This document shows positions 45,438 to 54,037 of a stretch of 64,000 nt of DNA, piece after piece. The position numbers and the translations under genes were made by a program. The stretch is taken from NCBI RefSeq assembly GCF_004362055.1, contig NZ_SNXB01000001.1:372001-436000 (forward strand), given 5' to 3'. The DNA comes from Flavobacterium sp. 245 (GTDB taxonomy: Bacteria > Bacteroidota > Bacteroidia > Flavobacteriales > Flavobacteriaceae). Each line of letters opens with the position of its first letter. Positions within the stretch are counted from its first letter, which is position 1. A model generated the notes under the pieces. The model did not search any database. It was not told the DNA's origin and worked only from the letters and a program-made list of their open reading frames with translations.

Positions 45438-46808
45438 ATGTCACAAAAAATATTATTAGATAAAATCAATATTCCTGGAATCAAAACCTACGAAGTATAT
45501 CGTCAAAATGGCGGATACGCTTCTGTAGAAAAAGCTTTAAAAACACTTACACCAGATGAAGTTACTGAAGAAGTAAAAAAATCTGGTCTGCGTGGTCGTG
45601 GTGGCGCGGGTTTCCCTGCCGGAATGAAATGGAGTTTTATTGACAAAAAATCAGGAAAGCCAAGACACTTAGTTTGTAACGCTGACGAATCGGAACCGGG
45701 AACTTTTAAAGATCGTTATTTGATGGAATTTATTCCTCACTTATTGATCGAAGGAATGATTACTTCTAGTTACGCTTTAGGAGCTAACCTTTCGTATATC
45801 TACATTCGTGGAGAATATATGTGGGTTTACAAAATTTTAGAAAGAGCAATCGCCGAGGCTAAAGCTGCAGGCTGGTTAGGAAAAAATATATTAGGTTCAG
45901 GTTATGACCTTGAACTTCATGTTCACTGTGGAGCCGGAGCTTATATCTGCGGAGAAGAAACTGCACTTATCGAGTCTTTGGAAGGTAAAAGAGGAAATCC
46001 TCGTATTAAACCACCTTTCCCAGCAGTTTCAGGACTTTGGGCAAATCCAACAGTGGTAAACAATGTTGAAACTATAGCAACAGTGCCTTGGATTGTAAAC
46101 AATTCTGGTGATGATTATGCTAAAATTGGAATTGGACGTTCTACAGGAACTAAATTAATTTCTGCTTCCGGACATATCAAAAATCCTGGAGTTTACGAAA
46201 TTGAATTAGGTTTAAGTGTAGATGAATTCATGAATTCTGATGAATATTTAGGAGGAATGTCTTCAAGCCGTCCATTAAAAGCATTTGTACCTGGAGGTTC
46301 ATCTGTGCCAATTTTACCCGCTGAATTGATTTTCAAAACAGCAAACGGAGAAGACAGATTAATGACTTACGAATCTTTAAGTGATGGTGGTTTTGCTACC
46401 GGATCTATGTTAGGTTCTGGCGGATTTATTGTTTACAATGATACTGCTTGTGTCGTAAGAAACACTTGGAACTTTGCTCGTTTTTATCACCATGAATCTT
46501 GCGGACAATGTACTCCTTGTCGTGAAGGAACAGGATGGTTAGAAAAAATCTTATGGAGAATCGAAAACGGTCAAGGCCGTGAAGAAGATATCGAATTATT
46601 GTGGAGCATTCAAAGTAAAATTGAGGGAAACACAATTTGCCCTCTAGGAGACGCCGCTTCTTGGCCGGTAGCAGCAGCGATTCGTCACTTTAGAGATGAG
46701 TTTGAATATCACGTTCGTTTCCCAGAAAAAATCAAAAATAGAGATCACTTTGTTGCTGAACCTTTTTCACAAGTGAAGCATTTAGTAGGCGGTAAAGTAA
46801 TCGTATAA
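45438..46808 (+). CDS. nuoF: NADH-quinone oxidoreductase subunit F (NADH-binding)
   Basis: A 456-aa 51-kDa-type subunit that binds NADH, FMN and 4Fe-4S cluster N3. GLRGRGGAGFPAGMKWSF is the FMN/NADH glycine-rich motif, GAGAYICGEETALIESLEG the second signature, and ESCGQCTPCREGTGW with the Cys in GNTICPLGDA supplies the N3 ligands. Length is normal. It enters electrons into the complex. Confidence 0.97.
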   Translation: MSQKILLDKINIPGIKTYEVYRQNGGYASVEKALKTLTPDEVTEEVKKSGLRGRGGAGFPAGMKWSFIDKKSGKPRHLVCNADESEPGTFKDRYLMEFIPHLLIEGMITSSYALGANLSYIYIRGEYMWVYKILERAIAEAKAAGWLGKNILGSGYDLELHVHCGAGAYICGEETALIESLEGKRGNPRIKPPFPAVSGLWANPTVVNNVETIATVPWIVNNSGDDYAKIGIGRSTGTKLISASGHIKNPGVYEIELGLSVDEFMNSDEYLGGMSSSRPLKAFVPGGSSVPILPAELIFKTANGEDRLMTYESLSDGGFATGSMLGSGGFIVYNDTACVVRNTWNFARFYHHESCGQCTPCREGTGWLEKILWRIENGQGREEDIELLWSIQSKIEGNTICPLGDAASWPVAAAIRHFRDEFEYHVRFPEKIKNRDHFVAEPFSQVKHLVGGKVIV

Positions 46809-46913
46809 AAATAAAAAGCAGAAAGTTATAAAGTTCATAATATTAAAAAGGACAGCAATTCTTTAAAATATTCCGACTTTCAACAAAAAAGTTTAAATAG
46901 TTTCAAGTTTCAT

Positions 46914-46969
46914 GTTTTTTTAGTTTCAAGTCCAACAACCTGAAACTTTAAACCTGAAACTAAAAAAAC
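46914..46969. repeat. 15-bp perfect inverted repeat in the nuoF-nuoG spacer
   Basis: GTTTTTTTAGTTTCA (46914-46928) and its exact complement (46955-46969) with TGAAACTTTAAAC units between. It belongs to the same family as the sucA-sucB hairpin. Confidence 0.8.
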
Positions 46970-46980
46970 AAAAGTAAGAG

Positions 46981-48012
46981 ATGAAAGTAACCATAGACGG
47001 TCAAAGTATAGACGTAGAGCCAGGAACAACGATCCTGCAGGCTGCACGTATGATTGGTGGAGATTTGGTACCGCCAGCCATGTGCTATTACTCAAAATTA
47101 AAAGGCAGCGGTGGAAAATGCCGTTGTTGTTTAGTTGAAGTTTCTAAAGGTAGCGAGGCTGACCCAAGACCAATGCCAAAATTAATGGCATCTTGTGTAA
47201 CAGGATGTATGGACGGAATGGAAGTAAACAGTAAATCTTCTGACAGAGTTACCGAAGCACGTAAATCTGTAACCGAATTTTTATTGATCAACCATCCATT
47301 AGACTGCCCTATTTGTGATCAGGCGGGTGAATGTGATCTTCAAAATTTAAGTTTTGAACACGGAAATCCGAAATCACGTTTTATTGAAGAAAAAAGAACA
47401 TTTGAACCAGAAGATATTGGTCCGAATATTCAACTGCATATGAACCGTTGTATTTTATGCCAAAGATGTGTACAAGTTGCAGATCAATTGACAGACAACA
47501 GAGTTCACGGAGTATTAGATCGTGGCGACCACGCTAATATTTCTACCGGAATTTCTAAAGCAATCGACAATGAGTTTTCTGGAAACATGATTGATGTTTG
47601 TCCAGTGGGAGCTTTAACCGACAAAACTTTCCGTTTTAAATCAAGAGTTTGGTTTAATAAACCTTACAACGCACACAGAGAATGTACAACTCCAGGATGT
47701 TGTGGTAAAACTACAGTTTGGATGTTTGGCGGAGAAATTCAGCGTGTAACGGGTCGTAAAGACGAGTACCACGAAGTTGAAGAATTCATCTGTAACTCTT
47801 GCCGTTTTGATCACAAAAATGTGAATGACTGGGTTATTGAAGGACCAAGAGAATTTGAAAAAGATTCTGTTATCAACCAAAATAACTACACTCAAAAATT
47901 AGAGAAAGTACAAATCGATACTGAAAAGAATATTCTTTTGGGTAGAGATATTGACCGTAAAAAAATTAGTATGGCTGAAATTCCATTAAATACTAACAAC
48001 AAAAATTCTTAA
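46981..48012 (+). CDS. nuoG: NADH-quinone oxidoreductase subunit G, short form
   Basis: A 343-aa subunit carrying the iron-sulfur relay. Ligands for 2Fe-2S N1b lie at Cys35, Cys47/50 and Cys72. Cluster N5 is HPLDCPICDQAGEC (His105, Cys109, 112, 118). Cluster N4 is CILCQRC (157, 160, 163) with Cys207. A further Cys-rich stretch (Cys235, 240, 241, 271, 274) matches the start of the molybdopterin-oxidoreductase Fe4S4 domain, possibly an N7-like site. The rest of that large domain, several hundred residues in most NuoG proteins, is absent. The stop overlaps the nuoH start by one base. It is intact rather than broken: no remnant follows. Confidence 0.93.
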   Translation: MKVTIDGQSIDVEPGTTILQAARMIGGDLVPPAMCYYSKLKGSGGKCRCCLVEVSKGSEADPRPMPKLMASCVTGCMDGMEVNSKSSDRVTEARKSVTEFLLINHPLDCPICDQAGECDLQNLSFEHGNPKSRFIEEKRTFEPEDIGPNIQLHMNRCILCQRCVQVADQLTDNRVHGVLDRGDHANISTGISKAIDNEFSGNMIDVCPVGALTDKTFRFKSRVWFNKPYNAHRECTTPGCCGKTTVWMFGGEIQRVTGRKDEYHEVEEFICNSCRFDHKNVNDWVIEGPREFEKDSVINQNNYTQKLEKVQIDTEKNILLGRDIDRKKISMAEIPLNTNNKNS

Positions 48013-49070
48013 TGATGGTAGATGGTGCGTTTATTATTGAAAAAAGTGTTGTTATTGTTGTAGTTTTTGCTGTAACTATGATTATGGCAATGTATTCAAC
48101 TTGGGCTGAACGTAAAGTTGCTGCTTTCCTTCAGGATCGTGTTGGACCAAACCGTGCAGGTTGGGGAGGTTTATTGCAACCACTTGCAGATGGTATGAAA
48201 TTATTCTCTAAAGAAGAGTTTTTCCCAAATACGCCAAACAAGTTTTTGTTTGTTGTAGGTCCTGCAATCTCAATGAGTACTGCCTTGATGACAAGTGCTG
48301 TAATTCCTTGGGGAGACAGACTTCATGTTTTTGGCAGAGAAGTTATTCTTCAGGCGACCGATGTAAATATTGCTTTATTATACATTTTTGGAGTACTTTC
48401 TGTTGGAGTTTATGGCATCATGATTGGTGGATGGGCTTCTAACAATAAATTCTCATTAATGGGAGCTGTTCGTGCAGCTTCGCAAATGGTTTCTTATGAA
48501 GTTGCTATGGGATTATCAATGATTGCATTATTGATGATGACTGGAACAATGAGCTTAAAAGAAATTTCATTACAGCAACAAGGCATGAACTGGAATGTTT
48601 TCTATCAGCCTTTATCATTTTTAATTTTCTTAATTTGTTCATTTGCAGAAACTAACAGAACTCCTTTTGATTTGGCGGAATGTGAAAGCGAATTAATTGG
48701 AGGTTATCATACCGAATATTCTTCAATGAAAATGGGATTCTATTTATTTGCTGAATATGCTAGTATGTTTACTTCTGCAACTATTATTTCTGTATTGTTC
48801 TTTGGTGGCTATAACTATCCTGGAATGAGCTGGATGGTAGAAAATGCTGGAGTAAATTTGGCTAATGTTTTAGGAATTGCAGTATTGTTTGCAAAAATAT
48901 GTTTCTTCATATTTTTCTACATGTGGGTTCGTTGGACAATTCCAAGATTTAGATATGACCAATTAATGAACTTAGGCTGGAGAATTTTGATTCCGCTTTC
49001 GATTATTAATATTATGATTACGGGTGCTGTTATTTTAAGACACGATATCGCAGCCGCTTTAGGATTTTAA
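48012..49070 (+). CDS. nuoH: NADH-quinone oxidoreductase subunit H
   Basis: A 352-aa membrane subunit (ND1 type) with about eight helices that joins the peripheral and membrane arms and lines the quinone channel. ERKVAAFLQDRVGPNRAGWGG and AETNRTPFDLAECESELIGG are its signatures. ATG overlaps the nuoG stop (TAATG); the second codon is also ATG, so the start may be three bases later. A 165-bp spacer with a structured element follows. Confidence 0.96.
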   Translation: MMVDGAFIIEKSVVIVVVFAVTMIMAMYSTWAERKVAAFLQDRVGPNRAGWGGLLQPLADGMKLFSKEEFFPNTPNKFLFVVGPAISMSTALMTSAVIPWGDRLHVFGREVILQATDVNIALLYIFGVLSVGVYGIMIGGWASNNKFSLMGAVRAASQMVSYEVAMGLSMIALLMMTGTMSLKEISLQQQGMNWNVFYQPLSFLIFLICSFAETNRTPFDLAECESELIGGYHTEYSSMKMGFYLFAEYASMFTSATIISVLFFGGYNYPGMSWMVENAGVNLANVLGIAVLFAKICFFIFFYMWVRWTIPRFRYDQLMNLGWRILIPLSIINIMITGAVILRHDIAAALGF

Positions 49071-49080
49071 GAACCGTAAT

Positions 49081-49165
49081 GCCCTAGCCCTGATAGAAGC
49101 GGCATCCTTTTATGGTCTCGTTTTTAAACGAGATAAAAAATAAAGCGGATAGCAGGATTAAGCTT
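49081..49165 (+). ncRNA. structured intergenic element, possible flavo-1-type RNA
   Basis: Starts GCCCTAGCCCTGATAGAAGC and ends AGCAGGATTAAGCTT. The two ends pair imperfectly (CCCTGATAG...GCGG with GCGGATAGCAGG-type sequence), and a perfect inner stem TCTCGTTT/AAACGAGA (49116-49123 with 49126-49133) closes the centre. It has no T-run terminator tail. The layout recalls repeated structured elements in flavobacterial spacers and possibly the flavo-1 RNA motif; that name is from memory and unverified. Strand is uncertain because the element is nearly palindromic. Confidence 0.4.
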
Positions 49166-49235
49166 CAAATAAAAATAAAATAGATTTTGAATTTGATTGA
49201 TTTCAAATTATAAATCATAAATCATAGATTAAAAA

Positions 49236-49781
49236 ATGTCAATAGAAACTATATCATTATCGGGTAGAAAAAAGTTGGTCTCTAATAAAGAGATGACTTT
49301 CATTGAGCGATTGTATCTTGTGGCGATTGTAAAGGGTTTGGCTATTACGCTTAAACACCTTTTTAGAAAAAAAGTTACGATTCATTATCCTGAACAAGTT
49401 AGACAAATGAGTCCGGTTTATCGTGGTCAGCACATGTTGAAACGCGACGAGCAAGGCCGCGAAAACTGTACTGCCTGCGGATTATGTGCCTTATCTTGTC
49501 CTGCAGAAGCGATCACAATGAAAGCTGCTGAACGTAAAGCAGACGAAAAACATTTGTACAGAGAAGAAAAATATGCTGAGATATATGAAATCAATATGCT
49601 TCGTTGTATTTTTTGTGGTTTATGTGAAGAAGCTTGTCCAAAAGACGCTATTTACTTAACTACTTCTAAAGTTTTAGTTCCTGCCAGCTACGAAAGAGAA
49701 GATTTCATTTTTGGAAAGGACAAATTGGTTATGCCTTTAGAAATGGCGATCAAAAATGCTCAACTTAATAACGCTAACTAA
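49236..49781 (+). CDS. nuoI: NADH-quinone oxidoreductase subunit I
   Basis: A 181-aa ferredoxin-like subunit with two 4Fe-4S clusters (N6a and N6b): CTACGLCALSCPAEAI (about residues 79-94) and CIFCGLCEEACPKDAI (about 124-139). An N-terminal amphipathic stretch (LAITLKHLFRKKVTIHYPEQ) sits on the membrane. It carries electrons from NuoG to NuoB. Its last base overlaps the nuoJ start (ATGATA). Confidence 0.96.
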   Translation: MSIETISLSGRKKLVSNKEMTFIERLYLVAIVKGLAITLKHLFRKKVTIHYPEQVRQMSPVYRGQHMLKRDEQGRENCTACGLCALSCPAEAITMKAAERKADEKHLYREEKYAEIYEINMLRCIFCGLCEEACPKDAIYLTTSKVLVPASYEREDFIFGKDKLVMPLEMAIKNAQLNNAN

Positions 49782-50320
49782 TGATACATATTCCTGATTT
49801 TGCACACGCAACAACTGTACAAGTTATATTTTGTTTCTTAGCGTTCATAACAGTAATTACTGCTTTCTTGACCATTTTTAGCAGAAATCCAATTCACTCA
49901 GCTATTTACTTAGTGATTTGTTTCTTCTCTATCGCAGGTCATTATTTACTATTAAATTCTCAGTTTTTAGCAATTGTACATATAATAGTCTACTCAGGAG
50001 CGATTATGATTTTGTTCCTATTTACGATTATGCTTATGAATTTGAATGAACAAAGAGATGTTCACCGACCTAGAATCACACGTTTAGGAGCTATTGTTTC
50101 ATTCTGTTTGATTGTAATTGTTTTGATTACAATATTCATTAACTCTAAACCAATTGTTGGTGAATACGATTCGACCGGCGAAGATTTCCAATCTATTAAA
50201 GTACTAGGTAAAATATTATTGAACGAATATATGGTTCCATTTGAATTCGCTTCAGTTTTACTTTTAGTTGCAATGATTGGAACTGTATTATTGTCTAAAA
50301 AAGAAAAATTAAATAAATAA
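49781..50320 (+). CDS. nuoJ: NADH-quinone oxidoreductase subunit J
   Basis: A 179-aa membrane subunit (ND6 type) with five helices. [20 protein letters not shown] and [20 protein letters not shown] are the conserved helices, the latter with the pi-bulge region near the quinone channel. Start and stop each overlap or abut the neighbours by one base, so it is translationally coupled to nuoI and nuoK. Confidence 0.95.
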   Translation: MIHIPDFAHATTVQVIFCFLAFITVITAFLTIFSRNPIHSAIYLVICFFSIAGHYLLLNSQFLAIVHIIVYSGAIMILFLFTIMLMNLNEQRDVHRPRITRLGAIVSFCLIVIVLITIFINSKPIVGEYDSTGEDFQSIKVLGKILLNEYMVPFEFASVLLLVAMIGTVLLSKKEKLNK

Positions 50321-50640
50321 TGGGTAATATATTAAATCAAATAGGTATTGAAAATTACATCTTTTTAAGTGTTGTACTTTTTTGTATTGGTGTTTTTGGT
50401 GTATTGTACAGACGAAATGCTATTATCGTTTTCATGTCTATCGAAATCATGCTAAATGCTGTAAACCTTTTATTTGTTGCATTTTCGACTTATCATCAAG
50501 ATGCTCAAGGACAGGTTTTCGTATTCTTTTCGATGGCTGTAGCGGCTGCCGAAGTAGCAGTTGGATTAGCAATTTTAGTTTCTATTTTTAGAAACATTGG
50601 CTCAATTAGTATCGATAACTTAAAAAACTTAAAAGGATAA
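50320..50640 (+). CDS. nuoK: NADH-quinone oxidoreductase subunit K
   Basis: A 106-aa membrane subunit (ND4L type) with three helices. The conserved glutamates of the proton path appear in [18 protein letters not shown] and [19 protein letters not shown]. Length is normal. It overlaps nuoJ by one base and is followed by nuoL after 6 bp. Confidence 0.96.
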   Translation: MGNILNQIGIENYIFLSVVLFCIGVFGVLYRRNAIIVFMSIEIMLNAVNLLFVAFSTYHQDAQGQVFVFFSMAVAAAEVAVGLAILVSIFRNIGSISIDNLKNLKG

Positions 50641-50646
50641 ATAGAA

Positions 50647-52530
50647 ATGGATACCAATTTAGCTTTACTTTTAGTATTAACTCCTTTTTTAGGGTTTTTA
50701 ATCAATGTTTTCTTTGGAAAAAGCTTAGGAAAAACAGTTTCTGGAGCAATCGGAACTTTTGCTGTAGCAATTTCTTTTATAGTTACGCTTATTCTTTTTA
50801 ATCAAATTACTTCAACTGGAAAAGCAATTGAAGTTACTTTATTTGATTGGATTCAAATAAGCAATCTAAAAATCAATCTTGGATTTTTATTAGATCAATT
50901 ATCTGTTCTTTGGTTGCTTTTCGTAACCGGAATTGGATCTTTGATTCACTTATACTCTATCAGTTACATGCATGACGATGAAAATATGCACAAGTTTTTT
51001 GCGTATTTGAATCTGTTCGTGTTCTTTATGATCACACTTGTAATTGGAAGCAACTTATTAGTTTTATTTATTGGCTGGGAAGGTGTTGGACTTTGCTCTT
51101 ATTTACTAATCGGATTCTGGCATAAAAACCAAGATTACAACGATGCAGCAAAAAAGGCTTTTATTATGAACAGAATTGGAGATTTAGGTCTTTTGATAGG
51201 GATGTTCATTCTTGGTTCAATGTTCTCAACTTTAGATTATGCAACTTTAAAAACTGCAATTGCTGGAGCTACTAATTTAAACATTTCTCTTCTTTCATTA
51301 GCAGCCTTATGTTTATTCATTGGAGCTTGTGGTAAATCAGCTCAAATTCCGTTGTACACTTGGTTGCCTGATGCTATGGCTGGACCAACTCCAGTTTCTG
51401 CATTGATTCACGCTGCTACGATGGTAACAGCAGGTATTTTCATGGTAACAAGATTAAATTTTGTTTTTGATTTAGCCGTTGATGTACAAACTGTAATTGC
51501 AATAGTTGGAGCTGTAACTTCATTAGTTGCTGCAACAATTGGTTTAGTTCAAAACGATATCAAAAAAGTATTGGCTTACTCTACAGTTTCACAATTAGGG
51601 TTAATGTTTTTGGCATTAGGGTTTGGAGCTTATGAAGTAGCTGTTTTCCATGTAATTACACACGCTTTCTTTAAAGCTTGTTTGTTCTTAGGATCTGGAT
51701 CTGTTATTCACGGATTACACGGTGAACAAGATATGCGTAAAATGGGTGGATTGCGTAAAGCAATGCCAATTACTTTCTGGACCATGCTGATTTCTTCATT
51801 GGCCATTTCAGGAGTTCCATTTTTCTCAGGTTTTTTCTCTAAAGATGAAATTTTAATGACTGCTTTCCATCACAGTATTCCATTATACGTTGTTGGATCT
51901 ATTGCTTCAATCATGACCGCTTTTTATATGTTTAGACTGATGTTCTTAACTTTCTTCAAAGAATTTAGAGGTACTGAAGAACAAAAACATCATTTGCATG
52001 AAAGTGGTGCATTAATCACTATTCCACTTATCATTCTAGCTATATTGGCAACTTTTGGAGGATTAATTAGTTTACCTGGAAACAGCTGGTTAAACGAATA
52101 TCTTGCTCCTCTTTTCACTAAAGTGGCTGGCGAAGAACACCATTTAGGAACTACAGAATATACTTTGATGGGTGTTGCTGTTTTAGGTGGATTATTAGGA
52201 ATTTTAATTGCTTACGTAAAATATTTCAAACAAGATAATGTTCCTGAAGCTGACGAAAACATTACGGGTGTAGCAAAAGTTTTATATAACAAATATTATG
52301 TTGATGAAGCTTATGATGTACTATTTGTTCGCTCAGTAAACGGATTATCAAGATTCTTTAGAGACTATATTGAAACTGGTTTATCAGCTCTTGTTTTCGG
52401 ATTAGGAAAAATAACGAATGAATTAGCTTTTCAAGGCAAAAAACTGCAGACTGGAAGTATCGGATTATATCTTTTTGCTTTCGTTATTGGTCTTTGCGCG
52501 ATTGTTTCTTATATATTTTTAGCTCAATAA
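50647..52530 (+). CDS. nuoL: NADH-quinone oxidoreductase subunit L
   Basis: A 627-aa antiporter-like proton-pumping subunit (ND5 type) with about 15-16 helices. WEGVGLCSYLLIGFWHKNQD contains the key glutamate of helix 5, and PVSALIHAATMVTAGIFMV and VFHVITHAFFKACLFLGSGS the conserved Lys and His. The C-terminal part (about 500-627) supplies the lateral helix along the membrane arm. Confidence 0.97.
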   Translation: MDTNLALLLVLTPFLGFLINVFFGKSLGKTVSGAIGTFAVAISFIVTLILFNQITSTGKAIEVTLFDWIQISNLKINLGFLLDQLSVLWLLFVTGIGSLIHLYSISYMHDDENMHKFFAYLNLFVFFMITLVIGSNLLVLFIGWEGVGLCSYLLIGFWHKNQDYNDAAKKAFIMNRIGDLGLLIGMFILGSMFSTLDYATLKTAIAGATNLNISLLSLAALCLFIGACGKSAQIPLYTWLPDAMAGPTPVSALIHAATMVTAGIFMVTRLNFVFDLAVDVQTVIAIVGAVTSLVAATIGLVQNDIKKVLAYSTVSQLGLMFLALGFGAYEVAVFHVITHAFFKACLFLGSGSVIHGLHGEQDMRKMGGLRKAMPITFWTMLISSLAISGVPFFSGFFSKDEILMTAFHHSIPLYVVGSIASIMTAFYMFRLMFLTFFKEFRGTEEQKHHLHESGALITIPLIILAILATFGGLISLPGNSWLNEYLAPLFTKVAGEEHHLGTTEYTLMGVAVLGGLLGILIAYVKYFKQDNVPEADENITGVAKVLYNKYYVDEAYDVLFVRSVNGLSRFFRDYIETGLSALVFGLGKITNELAFQGKKLQTGSIGLYLFAFVIGLCAIVSYIFLAQ

Positions 52531-52540
52531 TTTTATAACT

Positions 52541-53980
52541 ATGAACGTTTCTCTTATATTAATTATTCTTTTAGTTGGTGCATTTGTCACTTATTTTGCT
52601 GGTGACAAACTCGCTTCAAAAGTAGCTTTGTTCTTTAGTTTGGCAGCTTTGGGCTGTTCGGTTGTATTGTTGAATCATTTTTCAGCTGGTGAAAGTATCA
52701 GCTTGATAAACGCTTGGATTACACAGCCTAAAATTTCATTCGCTTTAAACGCTGATGGATTAGCAATTGCTATGGTTTTATTGAATACAGCTTTGACTCC
52801 AATTATTATATTTTCTTCTTTTGGAAATGAATATAAAAACTCAAAAGCTTTTTACGCATTAATATTATTTATGGCTTTTGCAATGACAGGAACTTTCCTT
52901 GCAGCAGATGGTCTTTTATATTATATTTTCTGGGAATTAGCACTTATTCCTATTTACTTTATTGCTCTTATCTGGGGTAACGGAGATGCTGAAGAACGCA
53001 GAAAAGCAGTTGTAAAGTTCTTTATTTATACACTTGCAGGTTCTTTATTCATGTTAACTGCTTTTATCTATTTATACACAAAAGCACACAGTTTCTTGAT
53101 TGAAGATTTATACAAATTAAATCTTTCTGCTGATGAGCAACTTTGGATTTTCTTAGCTTTCTTTTTAGCTTACGCAATCAAAATTCCAATTATTCCTTTC
53201 CATACATGGCAGGCAAATGTGTACCAAAAAGCACCAACTGTTGGAACAATGCTTTTATCTGGTATCATGTTGAAAATGGGATTATATAGTGTTATTCGTT
53301 GGCAATTGCCAATTGCTCCTCTTGCTGCAAAAGAATACATGAACATTTTTATTGCTTTAGGAATTGCTGGTGTAATCTACGGTTCTATCGTAGCGTTAAG
53401 ACAAAAAGATTTAAAGAAATTATTAGCTTATTCATCTCTTGCTCACGTTGGATTAATTGCTGCAGGAACTTATACTTTAACAGTTGATGGTTTCCGCGGA
53501 GCAGTTTTACAAATGATCGCTCACGGTTTTGTAGTAGTTGGATTATTCTATGCTGCAGAAATTATTTATAGAAGATTTGAAACAAGAAATATTGCTGAAT
53601 TAGGTGGCATTCGTACACAATCTCCTAAATTCACTTCAATGTTCCTAATTTTGGTTTTGGCTTCTGTTGCTTTACCAACTACATTTAACTTTATTGGAGA
53701 GTTTACCGTATTATACAGTCTTTCTCAAATTAATATTTGGTTTGCTGTTTTAGGCGGAACAACTATTATTTTAGGAGCTTATTATATGTTGAAAATGTTC
53801 CAAAATGTAATGTTAGGTGAAACCAATTCTAAAACTTTTGCAGATGTTTCTGTGAATGAAGGAATTTCTATGGTAGCAATTATTGCTGTTTTGATTTTCT
53901 TTGGATTCTATCCAAAACCAATAACAGATTTGATTACACCAAGTTTAGAAACAATACTAAGCGTTATCAATAAAAATTAA
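52541..53980 (+). CDS. nuoM: NADH-quinone oxidoreductase subunit M
   Basis: A 479-aa antiporter-like subunit (ND4 type) with 14 helices. LYYIFWELALIPIYFIALIW holds the conserved Glu, AIKIPIIPFHTWQANVYQKA the Lys region, and LAYSSLAHVGLIAAGTYTLT the mid-membrane signature. Starts 10 bp after nuoL. One of three proton channels of the membrane arm. Confidence 0.97.
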   Translation: MNVSLILIILLVGAFVTYFAGDKLASKVALFFSLAALGCSVVLLNHFSAGESISLINAWITQPKISFALNADGLAIAMVLLNTALTPIIIFSSFGNEYKNSKAFYALILFMAFAMTGTFLAADGLLYYIFWELALIPIYFIALIWGNGDAEERRKAVVKFFIYTLAGSLFMLTAFIYLYTKAHSFLIEDLYKLNLSADEQLWIFLAFFLAYAIKIPIIPFHTWQANVYQKAPTVGTMLLSGIMLKMGLYSVIRWQLPIAPLAAKEYMNIFIALGIAGVIYGSIVALRQKDLKKLLAYSSLAHVGLIAAGTYTLTVDGFRGAVLQMIAHGFVVVGLFYAAEIIYRRFETRNIAELGGIRTQSPKFTSMFLILVLASVALPTTFNFIGEFTVLYSLSQINIWFAVLGGTTIILGAYYMLKMFQNVMLGETNSKTFADVSVNEGISMVAIIAVLIFFGFYPKPITDLITPSLETILSVINKN

Positions 53981-54037
53981 TATTTTAAATAAAAATAAAT
54001 TAGGGCGTTTTAGATTTCCTAAATCAAAAAAACAAAA

